60,000 bases of DNA from Phoronis australis (taxonomy: Eukaryota; Phoronida; Phoronidae). Below are positions 25,801-34,472 of this stretch, one piece after another. Location: NCBI GenBank assembly GCA_002633005.1, contig NMRA01000330.1:312001-372000 (forward strand), in the 5' to 3' direction. Position 1 is the stretch's first letter; each line of letters begins with the position of its first letter. The notes under the pieces are model-generated. The model saw nothing but the letters and a program-made list of their open reading frames with translations, did not search any database and was not told the DNA's origin. A program made the position numbers and the translations under genes.

Positions 25801-28800
25801 TTGAATATGCAAATCATGTTTTAAACAAAGCCCTTTAACTAGACAGTGCCACTGTCTTAACATCATATCCCCAGTTGCCGATTTGGGCAACTGAACGAAG
25901 GACTCCTCGGAAAAGTTTGATTACGGGAGTACTTGTTTGAGTTGGAAGAAATTAAAGACACCAACGGCCTCCTAAGGTGCCTCTCTAAGCGCAAAAGGTA
26001 CTTATAGCAAAGTGACATTAATGTTTTAATCAATACAAAGCAAAATTCGCCGAAAAGCTTGCAGTGTGTGGCCGCATGGGGGCAGCACCATCTCTACTGC
26101 TACGTAGAGACACTGATACAGTCTACACTTTCAACTTGACCAAAAAATTAACTACCAACACTGTGACCAATTATAGACACAGTTCACATAAAAGAAATTT
26201 CTTCTTTAAAAAAATGTACATTTCCTAGGGTCGACTGTAAAACACTTGATAGTTATGCTTTGGTTTGTGAAAAATCACACATATATGACACTGCTCACAA
26301 ATAAAGGGTTTAGAAGAAAAATGATGTAGTTTGATGTAGAGCAAGGACAAAGCATTCATATCAAACCATTCATATCACACCATTCATATCGCATCATTCG
26401 ATGGCTGAAAACAAAAAAAGTAAAGGAAACCAAATGCACAAAACAAACCCTGTAAATTTCGGCGTACTCTGTGACGATACTTGAACCATATTTGTGGAAA
26501 TGGGCGACAGAGTGGGGTTACAGAACGTCGTTAATGAACCGGATGACTCCATCTGGTGGCAGTTATCAAAATCACTACAGATGGCAGCACTGCGGTTCAG
26601 TTGTACAGGTGATGTGTTGGACCGACCGGTCTGTATTGGTGAAGCTAGATGTCTTGTTGAGAATAAAGGAACATTTTTACCTGAAAAGCACAAATGTTGG
26701 TGTAATGACTATGTTAAAGGAGCATGCCACCCAAAAAACAACCTAATTTGTATCAATTTAGATAGAGTAGTTCTACTCCATAACGACACGTGCGGTTGCG
26801 TTACCTGACACCTGACGGCAGACGGAGGTGTTGAAATTATCCAATGACGTCATCGGTTTCACACGCGTTCTGTTCAGTAGTTCACAACACGGGTTACTGG
26901 TGTCAGCTTATCGCTTGGAGTCATCGTTTATCACCAATAAATCATCAAACTTCGATGTAAAACCCTTAACAATACACCGAGTTCTTACAAAAACATGTTG
27001 TTTTATTTCGTTCTTACAGATTTATTGGTAATTGGACAAACCGTAGCCTACAAAATTCGGCAGGCCAATCAGGTCCGTAGCAGGAGTTTGGGGTGTGTTT
27101 GGAGATAATTTCGAAGTATTTTCCGTGAGATACAGACAGGAGAACCTAGATCTGTGTTGTTTAGACTTGTGATTTTCTGATTTCTAAACACAAAACGCTC
27201 GTTATCCTGGCCAGTGGCTCGGAAACTGATCACAAACACGAACAAACCAGCCAAAGTTCAGTGGAAACTAAGCTTCCAGTCAAGAAAAAAACTATACTAG
27301 TGAGCCAAAGTAATGTGCACGTGATTATGTTGGTGAATTAACCACGAAACTGCAAATCTACTTACTCGTCGGGGGCCGCCAATTCAGTTCCGCTTTGGCC
27401 ACAGCACCGTCAGGGCAGAAGTTGTACATTGACAATCATTATTTGAGTAATGTAAATGTAAATAAAGATTCCCCTAACACCTGGTCGTGNGTGTACATTG
27501 CTTTCTTCACTACCATGAGCCACTTCCTAAGCATTTCGGACTCTCGAGGAAGTAAAAAAAAACGATATACTCGCTTTCCTCGCAGCTGCTTAGTTCGGAC
27601 AAGCGGGAACGATACACCGCAACATAGCGGCATTCACTATGCATATGAACCACTGACGTCGCTAGCGTCGTTTCTCACCTTCCTCACAGGTAAATGCGAA
27701 ACCTCTTGGCAAGGTAATGTCAACCGTACGCGAGGCGATGTGGAAATAGACCGATTAAGACGGCAAAAAAGACTAATTAAATCGGGTGGCATTAGCCTTT
27801 AACATAACTGTATATCTTCATTAACATGGTGACTGTGTTAACATTACTGTATATCTTCATTAACACGGTAGCACCTCATGAAATTTTAAAGTTAAAACAA
27901 GCCCCTTGCCAAGAACAAAATGACAACTAAGGGAGGCTGCAGTGGTTGACTCCGCCCAAAAACTGATTAGTGCGTTGTCACCACATACCTTTGTGTCAAG
28001 TTTCGTTGAAATCTGTTCATCGATTCTCTAGATATCAGCCGAAAACACTATTCCCCTTAAAACACTGAAAAGTCTCATCTCTCTCACCCTGGGGAGTAAG
28101 TCAGATTGAAAAGTCACAAGTGTGGCCCCAGTGATGGTGTACACCCTAGAGGCAAATTTCATCAAGAACTGACCGAGGATTAATGAGATATTAGGCAGAC
28201 AACTGGACAACTAGAAAATAAGGCCACTAGGGACTGCAGTAGTACCCGACATTGCCCGAAAAATGACCGATACTGGCACAATGCCGTCCCATACTGCTGT
28301 GTCGAGTTTCACTGAAATCTGGCAATAGGTTGCCTAGATATCATCTATAATTATTTTTGGTGCGTCCCTGCGAATGGGCATGAGCTGTCTTCAACATCTC
28401 TCGTGGCGCTTTTTATTGCCCATCTTTCCAGAGATTATTATTCTATTTTTATGTTATTTGTACACTCATATTTCTATACCTTATCAGTCATAATAAATGA
28501 CCTTATATCGCCTGTACACAGTCTTCTTTGTATCTCTGGAAACGGAGCTTGCAACGCACCTATCATTTTCGGGACATATTCCGAACATAAATATAATTAA
28601 TATACTGTAAAAGCCCCCGGTGGAGACCAAAGCGGACACTGCTGCAGAGGTCGAATCCGTCTAAAAAACGACTGGTGGAGGTGCATTTTTGTCACATACC
28701 TCTGTATCAAGTTTCAATCAAATCTGTCAATGAATTGGTTCTTTAGATATCATGTGGAAAATGGAACTTCCCCAAAAATACAGGCTGAAAAGCCCCTTGA

Positions 28801-31800
28801 TGAGCTTGGTCATATAGTGTTGCCCTACAGTTGTGCCATCATCAAAATCTGACAAGGAGTTTTTGAGATATCGAGACCAAGACAGAATGACGACACTATG
28901 CAACCACATACACATGTGGGTGCATAAAAATAGTATTTAGATATCAATTTTTAGTTTGTGAAATTACATACTAGATAATGGCAGAAGCATGTTCTGTGCA
29001 TCAAAATTAAATAAAATACCTGACAATAATTATATGCACTTTCCAGACACGAAAATTAACTCAAATTTTGTGTCTTTCGTTAGTTGTCTACAAAAGTTAA
29101 GTCTGCAGGGTTTGTCAGCCATAGAGTTTTAACTGAGAACTCTGCTGTCAAAATTGAAGACTTCGAACTGATACAAGTGAATATAGTTCAACATTTTCAG
29201 AGGAAGGTCCGCCAGGGATACTCCTCTCCCATACTCTCTCCAGGACATTAACACTTCGCTCACATCAAATCAAAGGAAAGCACTGCCGAACTGCATTACT
29301 TACCTTGTTTAGTTTCACTTGACTCAACTATTGTGCACAGAAACTTCCCAAGGGATGCTAGCAGACTGTTATCAGCAGCAAAATGGAAGGTCTCACCTGA
29401 AATTGGGAAAATAAGAATTGTCCGTCACAGTTTCTACAAGCTTCAGATTGCTCTATCAAAAGAAATGCCCGCTGTGCCCTTAACAAAACAGTTTTCTTTC
29501 AAAGTTGCATTTCGCCCATCTAGATGTCAGCGTTGACTTCCCAAACGAAATGCTTTGGGGTTTAAAAACATAACCAAGCTGACCCGGTCTTAAATCACTT
29601 CTAAATAAGCTACCAACTCAAGTTACACCCAATGAGTAAAATGTAAGTTATTCCTGATCAAACCTCACACAATTCTGGATAAAAAGCCCAACTCAAGAAT
29701 TATGCACAAGAACTCCTGTACACTTGCACACACTATTTGGGTTCGAGCAAATAAACAAGATGAGAGAAAACAGAATCTAAAATTATTTCTCTGAAATCAC
29801 GTGCAGTAAACCGTTTCGGCGTTTGTGTTTGTGCGAACAGTCGTTTACAATAAGCAACTGGAGATCAGCACAATTACGTGACAATTTCAGAAATAATAGT
29901 ACACATAACTAAAACAAAGAGTATTGCGTTACACTGACATTTATTTTGTACATGAAGCAAACTAATCCCTACAGTAACAGAAATTCAGCGAAAATTCAGT
30001 CTGCTTACCCGTAGCACGCTTCTGATCCACAAACGGGTGGCCCGTTTGCGGATGACATCACGAACACACATTTTGCTTACGTCATCCCTAAAACGCGCAG
30101 ATCAACATAACGCGCAGAACTCAAGCACTATTTTCGAATCAGCAATTTTAGGGTTGGCAACTCCAGTAGAGTATAAAGCTTTTTTTAAACTGTGATGTTC
30201 TCGTGGGTAACAAAAAAAGAATTCTATAAAGGTAAGAAATACGAGACCCATTTTATTAAAAGGTCTAATTCAATTTTCGTTTTTAGGCAGCTGACTTGGA
30301 CAAAATGTAGCTATAACAAAGTTAATACTCAATATTGATTTTAAGCTTGTGCAAAATTAAATTCATGGAGCTAATCTCTCCATGGTTTTACATGAGGTTA
30401 TTTTTATGCCAGTCAAATAGAACAGAGTGTAGCCATTTATGACTTACCAGACTTGAAATCAATGACAACTCTACTCTTAGCGGTCACTTTCTGCACCCGC
30501 TCTGCTGAAATCTAAAAACAAAAATTTTACTGAAAGACAAACTGGTAAAATAAAGAACTATTTGCATACATTTTCAGTTTCAAACTAAACTTGCATCGAT
30601 TTTGAACACACGATTGTCAGTATAATGTGTACCATAGATATTTTAGTTAAAAAGAATACTTCATCATTTCTGTAATTCCCCAAGACTGTGCAAAAATGAG
30701 TACCACTTAGTGATGTAAATGACAATATTGTTTACTGGCAACAGATTACGTGACATGGCCAAATGCATATAAATTTTGCCTTGATGGTGTTCTGTTCATA
30801 CAACTAAAGCATACCACATGGGGTCTAGTCCTATCTTCAACGCCTATTTTTGTAGTGAGCACGTATTGGCCATCATTTCTCATGGACAAACAGACAGTGC
30901 CCGCCTTCCAGGAAGGTTGACTTCCTGACTTGACATATTTCAGTTTTCCACAGAACACTTTGTTCAGAACATCTGAAAGAAATAAAAAGTCAATGTGAGT
31001 GAACAGTAATGGCAGTGGTCCCTTGACTATTCATATTACAGAATGACTGACCATTCATATAACAAAAACCACGTTTGACTTTCCTAGGTCACAAAAACGG
31101 AAGAGTGATGCACGTAAATGACGTTCATCAGGCTGCGTTTCATAAACGACAAAGATAAGGTAGGCCGTAGGCGTCACTTGAATGTTGAAGTTGGTAAACC
31201 TTGTGCATACTAGTAAGGTGCCTTACAATTTAGGTTTACTTTTGTTGCAAGCAGGGGAGATTATCTAGAGCTTAACACATGGCTCTTATGCACCATTTGT
31301 AATAAAGGGAATGGAATGTCTTGCTTGCCAGCTGTGTCATGATCTATTGGGAGTCTCGTGATTTACTTGTCGATGAATGGCTACCCCGTGACTGGCTTCT
31401 AGCCTTTCGACTGGAATCATTCAATGACAGTGAAATTTAAACCTTGGATTTCGGTTCGCCGGTAATAAAGTACTCAAAACTACAAACGAAGAGCAGTCAT
31501 TTCTGGTAATTTTTTTGTGTACTGTGCGCAATCTTGTGAAAAAAGCGGCTAGAAATAATCAGCAAACACAGATTCAGCCAACAGATAGCGCTCAATTTCA
31601 TGGCGCTCAAAGTTGATGCAAATGGTCGCTCCACAACCTTCATAACAAAATTACATACTATTCTTTTCAAGGCAGTAACCAACTAAATAGAGGAAAAGTG
31701 CACTTCCTTATGTCATTGAGTTTGTGCAAGACCTTGTACCTATTGATCACTTTTTACCTAAATCATTCCAAAGCCGTATATTTATATTTTTACAATGCCT

Positions 31801-33889
31801 GCGCCAGGGAATATGACATTATATCTTCAAGTATAAAATGGCTATTTGCTGTCTTGGGTAACTGAACGAGGGACTGTTCGAAAAAAAAGTTTGATTGTGG
31901 GTGTATTTGTTGAAGCTGAGAAGAGTTAAAAACATTAAAACCTTCTAAGGTGTCCATCTATGCACAAAAGTTCCTTAAATAGTAATGTGTTGCTGAAAAG
32001 CTTCCAATGTATGGAGGGCCTATGGGTGGGTCATCTCCACTACCAGTAGCAACGGTGGTACTCTCTAGCCTATTCCCTAGACAGTACCACCGTCTCTACT
32101 TAGCAGTAGTGGTGGAGATGCACCCACGGCACAGCTAGGGCCTCCATATGCCGGAAGCTTTTTTCGGCGAGTTATGCCTCACACTGATTATACCACCATG
32201 TTGCTACAAGTACCTTTTGCATTGTTTTTAACTTAGATGGTTGTAACGAGCAAGGTGAGTGTCCGTTGACTCCCAGAGTTTGCATGCACCCCCGGCCCCG
32301 CCGCTGATCTTTACTTTATGTTTAGCTAATTACCGTACACATTGATATAAGTTTCACGATGAGGTGACGAGCAGAACTACCCAGGCTGGGTGAAATTTCG
32401 GGTTCTGCCGGAGCTGACCGCACAGTGGTACCTAGCTGTATTTTGACGATGGTCTACAGCTAGCTGGCTGGCTAGGGAGTAGGTTAGACAGTGTCTAGTC
32501 TAGTAAATAGCCAGCCAGCTAGCTGTATGAAGACTGCTGTCAAAATACAGCTAGGTACCACAGTGTGCATTTTTTCTATACACCCCGAAATTGCACACAG
32601 CCAGGGTAGTTCTGCTTGTCACCTCGCCGGGAAACTTGTATTGACATGTAAAGCTAAAGACTGGACGGGGTGCATGAAAAATCTGGGAATCAACTGACAC
32701 TTACCTTGCCCGACACAGCCGCTTAAGTGAAAAACAATGCAATAAACGTCATTTTCATGCGTAACTTTCCACCTTTTCTAACAATGAAAAGTATGTCATC
32801 GTTTTGAAAACAGTACGGTCGTGTCACACGCACGTGCCATTTCCTAAATTTTTGCGACATCTCTCGGGAGATGATGATAGCTTAGCAGCAGCAAAATTTG
32901 ATCTAAAATTCGGTTTTTCGGTATCAAAATTCTAAAAACTTATAATGAAGTGAAACCAACTCCAATAATTTGTTGTGACCTGTACGCAATGTCGCAGAAT
33001 GTGTTATTGTGTTTTTGCTTCATTTAGTTTAGTCATCATATTACATCACTTACTGTTGTTGTTTACTACCACTTTCTCCGCATGCAGAAGATGAGTAATA
33101 CATCCTATTCCTAGAACTGTTTACTTGTCAGCATAGTGCATCCTTTATTTGTTCATTTATTTGATTGGTTAATTTGTGTTTCTTTGGTCTCTATATATAC
33201 ATCACTTTCACTTATATTTTAAGTAGTAGCTTCAGTAGTTTTATGAGTTGATTAGTAGTTGTTCTCCGCATTGAGAGTTGCTCTCATCATTCATTGACAG
33301 TCTTCAATATACTAGTCGAGACTCATCGCTTGTTCTTGCATACAAACCACCTCGTACACAGCCGAACCGCATTTTTCAGAGTACCCCACACACGCAACCT
33401 CGTGAAAGAACAACAGTTGATTGAAGAATCGGCGAAAAAAGAAACTGGCCAATAGGTGACGCAGTTTTTCATGGTGCCGAATGCCGTCGCTAAAGATCGC
33501 TCCACAACTTTAGCAGCAGAATAATGGTATAACGCCATTTTTTCCAACACCGTTAAATAATTTAGTTTACTCAAGGAAGACTGTAGTTTTTAATTACACT
33601 AATTTTGTGACAGATTCTATCTTACCACTTTTTTACCCACATCGGTGCAAAGCTGTACATTTTATAAATATAGCTTTGTACCAAGGCCCAGGGCTACCTA
33701 CTCACCAGTCCCACCATTTGCATCAGACGTCCTCACATCTTTCGATTGAATCTAAAGTAATTGGACTAAAATTGACCTAAATTTCTATTCATTGAAGTAA
33801 CCAGGTCATTGAAATTGGTTTTCCAATGTTTTCTCTGTACTTTTAGCGGAAAATATCTTACCATTAGCAGATTTTTTCTCTGGCAACAT
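13403..33889 (-). CDS. USP37: Ubiquitin carboxyl-terminal hydrolase 37 (USP37-type deubiquitinase)
   Basis: A cysteine protease that removes ubiquitin; in vertebrates USP37 acts in the cell cycle (cyclin A stability, opposing APC/C). Exons in coding order: 33889-33862, 30972-30815, 30511-30448, 29396-29304, 26680-26449, 24649-24539, 23552-23415, 22664-22533, 22260-22126, 21669-21543, 20954-20761, 20047-19982, 19599-19468, 19026-18865, 18216-18151, 17806-17674, 17178-17068, 16183-16108, 15535-15414, 14627-14558, 13590-13452. All 20 junction phases agree (829 codons plus 2 bases; human is 979 residues). PH-like region about residues 8-110; Cys box NLGNTCYMNAILQSL (Cys about 327); QHDAHEF about 405; zinc ribbon C-x2-C about 469 and 518; three UIMs about 633-713; His box GHYVSDVYD about 784. 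MLPEKK is chosen as start because its length fits the family; in-frame ATGs lie upstream. The C-terminus is uncertain: readthrough gives TAG at 13405-13403, or a strong donor leads to an unseen exon. Confidence 0.95.
13452..14627 (-). CDS. USP37: USP37 exons 20-21: catalytic His box
   Basis: Exon 14627-14558 encodes TGDLPYSYQLVSVVSHIGS. Exon 13590-13452 completes GHYVSDVYDLKKRSW with the catalytic histidine, followed by CDD (the acidic residue of the triad) and GYIFFYLA near the end. The exon's left boundary is either a strong donor GCTAA|GTATGT or readthrough into the 25-bp minisatellite, which gives 17 more codons and then TAG. The human protein continues about 30 residues past FFY. Confidence 0.93.
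13700..14440 (-). repeat. Degenerate 140-190-bp repeat carrying CTCF-like motifs
   Basis: Blocks resembling CCACTAGGTGGCAC recur at 13761, 13899, 14090 and about 14236, each followed by GAAT, GTC and TCCAAAA-like words. The same arrangement, inverted, occurs at 48150-48860. The region fills most of the USP37 intron between exons 20 and 21. Confidence 0.6.
13899..13912 (+). promoter_or_regulatory. Perfect CTCF-core match CCACTAGGTGGCAC
   Basis: All 14 positions fit the consensus CCASYAGRKGGCRS. CTCF is conserved in bilaterians. The motif sits in a repeat, so occupancy is unknown. Confidence 0.45.
14944..15311. mobile_element. hAT-like MITE with 13-bp terminal inverted repeats
   Basis: Ends CAGGGTTTGGAAT and ATTCCAAGCCCTG are inverted repeats with one mismatch. 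They are flanked flush by GATAGT on both sides (14938-14943 and 15312-15317), a 6-bp target duplication. CAGGG ends are typical of hAT elements. The element is non-coding, contains an N at 14995, and lies in a USP37 intron. A truncated relative is at 11752-11943. Confidence 0.75.
15414..17806 (-). CDS. USP37: USP37 exons 16-19: three ubiquitin-interacting motifs
   Basis: Exon 17806-17674 encodes SQVKRAVEQSLQ, exon 17178-17068 DEEEQLAKAIQMSIQ, and exon 16183-16108 EEDEQLKKALELSLLE. Each fits the UIM pattern acidic-x-hydrophobic-x2-Ala-x3-Ser, the first least well. USP37 is known for three UIMs inserted in its catalytic domain that bind ubiquitin chains. Exon 15535-15414 is acidic linker. The three UIM exons share nearly identical donors (AAG|GTAGGTG). 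Confidence 0.92.
16767..16842. repeat. (TA)n microsatellite
   Basis: About 76 bases of uninterrupted TA in the USP37 intron between exons 17 and 18. It is likely length-polymorphic. Confidence 0.97.
18151..20047 (-). CDS. USP37: USP37 exons 12-15: zinc ribbon (fingers) and palm
   Basis: Exon 20047-19982 completes CLQCG and encodes FHDLAIDLPRR. Exon 19599-19468 holds LNQFFSSE and CEECDG. Exon 19026-18865 holds LILHLKRYNF. The two C-x2-C pairs are those expected for the structural zinc site. The small exon 18216-18151 (22 codons) has a weaker donor (GTCAGT) but correct phases and begins the insert in the catalytic domain. Confidence 0.9.
18340..18445. repeat. 20-bp tandem repeat
   Basis: GGTACAGGTTACATTACCAC in five to six copies in the USP37 intron between exons 14 and 15. 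A short CAAT-rich tract follows at 18768-18795. Open frames across it are artefacts. Confidence 0.85.
19265..19370. repeat. 53-bp direct duplication in USP37 intron
   Basis: AAGGCTCTACTAG and the following AGCTTGAATTGGATCATC to TGTGTTGAACAA are present twice in tandem with few changes. Confidence 0.75.
20054..20500. repeat. 38-bp minisatellite, split and duplicated at N 20311
   Basis: Unit GTCTGCTGTCTCATTACAGT plus 18 more bases occurs about six times before the N and four times after it. The first bases after N (ACACAGATTAAACAG) repeat the array's own left flank at 20054. The right part is therefore probably an unmerged overlap and the true array is shorter. Confidence 0.85.
20761..22260 (-). 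CDS. USP37: USP37 exons 9-11: catalytic Cys box and DAHEF motif
   Basis: Exon 22260-22126 encodes FSNLGNTCYMNAILQS with the nucleophile cysteine in GNTCY. Exon 21669-21543 encodes helices ending RFSGYEQH. Exon 20954-20761 begins DAHEFLSQVLDQLKED, the conserved USP box 2, and ends SISCLQ, the first zinc-ribbon cysteine. Together they form the thumb of the USP fold, and no catalytic residue is missing. Confidence 0.95.
21235..21310. repeat. Two-copy direct repeat in USP37 intron
   Basis: ACTCATCTGAGACATAGGAG and a near copy ACTCAGCTGAGACATGGGAG follow one another in the intron between exons 10 and 11. Confidence 0.55.
23900..24499 (+). mobile_element. Solo-LTR-like element with flanking direct repeat
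   Basis: A 584-bp block (23908-24491) starts TGTACACTG and ends CGCCCACA (TG...CA). It holds a CCAAT box near 24078 and AATAAA at 24445-24450. CTAATAGT flanks it flush on both sides. LTR insertions usually duplicate 4-6 bp, so 8 bp is long; part of the match may be chance. It lies only 39 bases from USP37 exon 6, antisense to the gene. No internal retroelement genes are present. Confidence 0.6.
25755..25816 (+). repeat. 22-bp tandem repeat with three POU octamers
   Basis: ATGCAAAT occurs at 25763, 25785 and 25807, exactly 22 bases apart, inside TTTGAATATGCAAATCAT units. ATGCAAAT is the classical octamer for POU-family factors. Confidence 0.7.
26345..26400. repeat. 17-bp tandem repeat
   Basis: CATTCATATC followed by A/G-CACC-like bases occurs about three times directly downstream of USP37 exon 5. 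Confidence 0.6.
26449..26680 (-). CDS. USP37: USP37 exon 5, low-complexity linker
   Basis: The acceptor TGCTTTTCAG, the donor ACAGG|GTTTGT and phases matching both neighbours support this 232-base exon. It encodes a Ser/Thr/Pro/Asn-rich, probably disordered stretch (for example TLSPISTNMVQVSSQS) between the PH-like domain and the catalytic core. It is poorly conserved and was accepted on splice and phase evidence. Confidence 0.75.
26681..29303. other. USP37 intron 4: repeats and an unassigned GC-richer block
   Basis: Holds the N at 27490, a GC-richer block with an open + frame at about 27395-27802, a duplicated TGTATATCTTCATTAACA segment (27805-27865), and a degenerate repeat at 27950-28920. 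That repeat's motif resembles ACCTTTGTGTCAAGTTTCGT with CTAGATATCA, seen at least three times. No conserved protein is recognised. Confidence 0.5.
29304..33889 (-). CDS. USP37: USP37 N-terminal exons 1-4: PH-like domain
   Basis: Exon 1 is only 28 coding bases. Exon 2 (30972-30815) begins DVLNKVFCGKLKY and includes WKAGTVCL and DGQYVLTTKIG. Exon 3 (30511-30448) starts after the acceptor GTTTTTAG; using the later AG would break the frame. Exon 4 (29396-29304) encodes LLASLGKFLCTIVESSE, a helix like the one closing the USP37/USP26/USP29 PH-type domain. Strand lengths and order fit that domain, although identity to the human protein is low by eye. In the family this region is thought to help substrate or partner binding. 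Confidence 0.8.
31845..32249. repeat. Imperfect inverted repeat (foldback) in USP37 intron 1
   Basis: CTTCCAATGTATGGAGGGCC...CATCTCCACTACCAG...GGTGGTACT is followed after a short spacer by its inverted counterpart (AGTACCACCGTC ... TGGTGGAGATGCACCC ... GGGCCTCCATATGCCGGAAG). A diverged single arm lies at 25858-26130. Confidence 0.7.
32250..32709. mobile_element. 460-bp foldback or long-TIR MITE
   Basis: Two arms of about 200-220 bases are inverted copies. GCAAGGTGAGTGTC at 32250 pairs with GACACTTACCTTGC ending at 32709. GTGGTACCTAGCTGTATTTT pairs with AAAATACAGCTAGGTACCAC, and the loop is only about 30 bases. No coding capacity and no clear target duplication. Confidence 0.75.
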
Positions 33890-34472
33890 CCCGACGAAAA
33901 TTAACAAATTTCGCGGGATTACGAATCGGAAGCTTTCGTGTATTTCCGCTTGTGCGCCCTCTGGTGGAAAAGTGGAAGCCATATTTGTATACAGACGGGA
34001 TATGAAAGAAAGCCGGAGAAACGTCAAACTTGCAATCATGTTGAAACTACTATGAACTGTTGCCTATTGCCGCCGTGGACGTCTAACCAGCTAACAATTT
34101 CTGGCATTGGTTGGCGCGCTGGATGCTCATACAAAGAATCTTTGCAATTTCGGGGCAGATGAGTCAAGATTCCTGTTACCATTTTCTCTCTGGTCTTCAG
34201 TTGACTTACCAACTATAGACTAGTCACTTCTGCTGGACTGTTTTTGTTCTCTCAGGCAGAACCCCCTGTTTAGACTTAGGTTGGATTTGGTTTGGTACAA
34301 TGTGCGACCGTATTAAATTCACCACTTAACCCTGTATGCATGTATGCAACAGTTCGGCTCTCCATGAAAAGTGAGATGATATGTTAATCTGCAACCTGGT
34401 CGATTATTGCCGACCCGAGACAAGCCAGTAGTTGGCATCTTGTGACTTTTTCTTTAGAATTTTAAACTCATT
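33890..34472. promoter_or_regulatory. Divergent USP37 / cyclin-Y promoter interval
   Basis: The coding starts of USP37 (-) and cyclin-Y (+) are 583 bases apart. The USP37-proximal part (33890-34090) is relatively rich in CpG for this window. Just before the cyclin-Y start stands CTTTTTCTTTAG|AATTTTAAACTCATT, which looks like a splice acceptor, so cyclin-Y may have a non-coding first exon further left. In-frame ATGs upstream of the chosen USP37 start reach 34039. Confidence 0.6.
33954..33967 (-). promoter_or_regulatory. Perfect CTCF-core match CCACCAGAGGGCGC in the divergent promoter
   Basis: All 14 positions fit CCASYAGRKGGCRS; this is close to the canonical vertebrate and fly core. It lies 65 bases upstream of the USP37 start codon. 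Confidence 0.6.

Larger units (their letters stand above)
24650..26448. other. USP37 intron 5: repeats only
   Basis: Contains a short perfect hairpin (CAAGATATAGAT / ATCTATATCTTG, about 25447-25480), a POU-octamer tandem repeat, and a diverged repeat at 25858-26130 related to the one at 31845-32240. No other gene is seen. Confidence 0.6.
31497..33574 (-). repeat. Dispersed repeat with a shared VVERxxAT-like reading frame
   Basis: Two stretches (31497-31682 and 33323-33574) align around GGTCGCTCCACAAC / GATCGCTCCACAAC and an upstream CCAACAGATAGCGC / CCAATAGGTGACGC. Both give minus-strand frames with KVVER and a nearby TMK or AMK. A third related piece lies at about 48960-49045. This looks like a repeat family and not USP37 exons, because exon phases already close without it. 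Confidence 0.45.

Noticed and set aside
27360-27440. Extra USP37 exon ending GACGA|GTAAGT
   Set aside because: There is no usable acceptor upstream, and inserting it would disturb the phase that already closes between 29304 and 26680.
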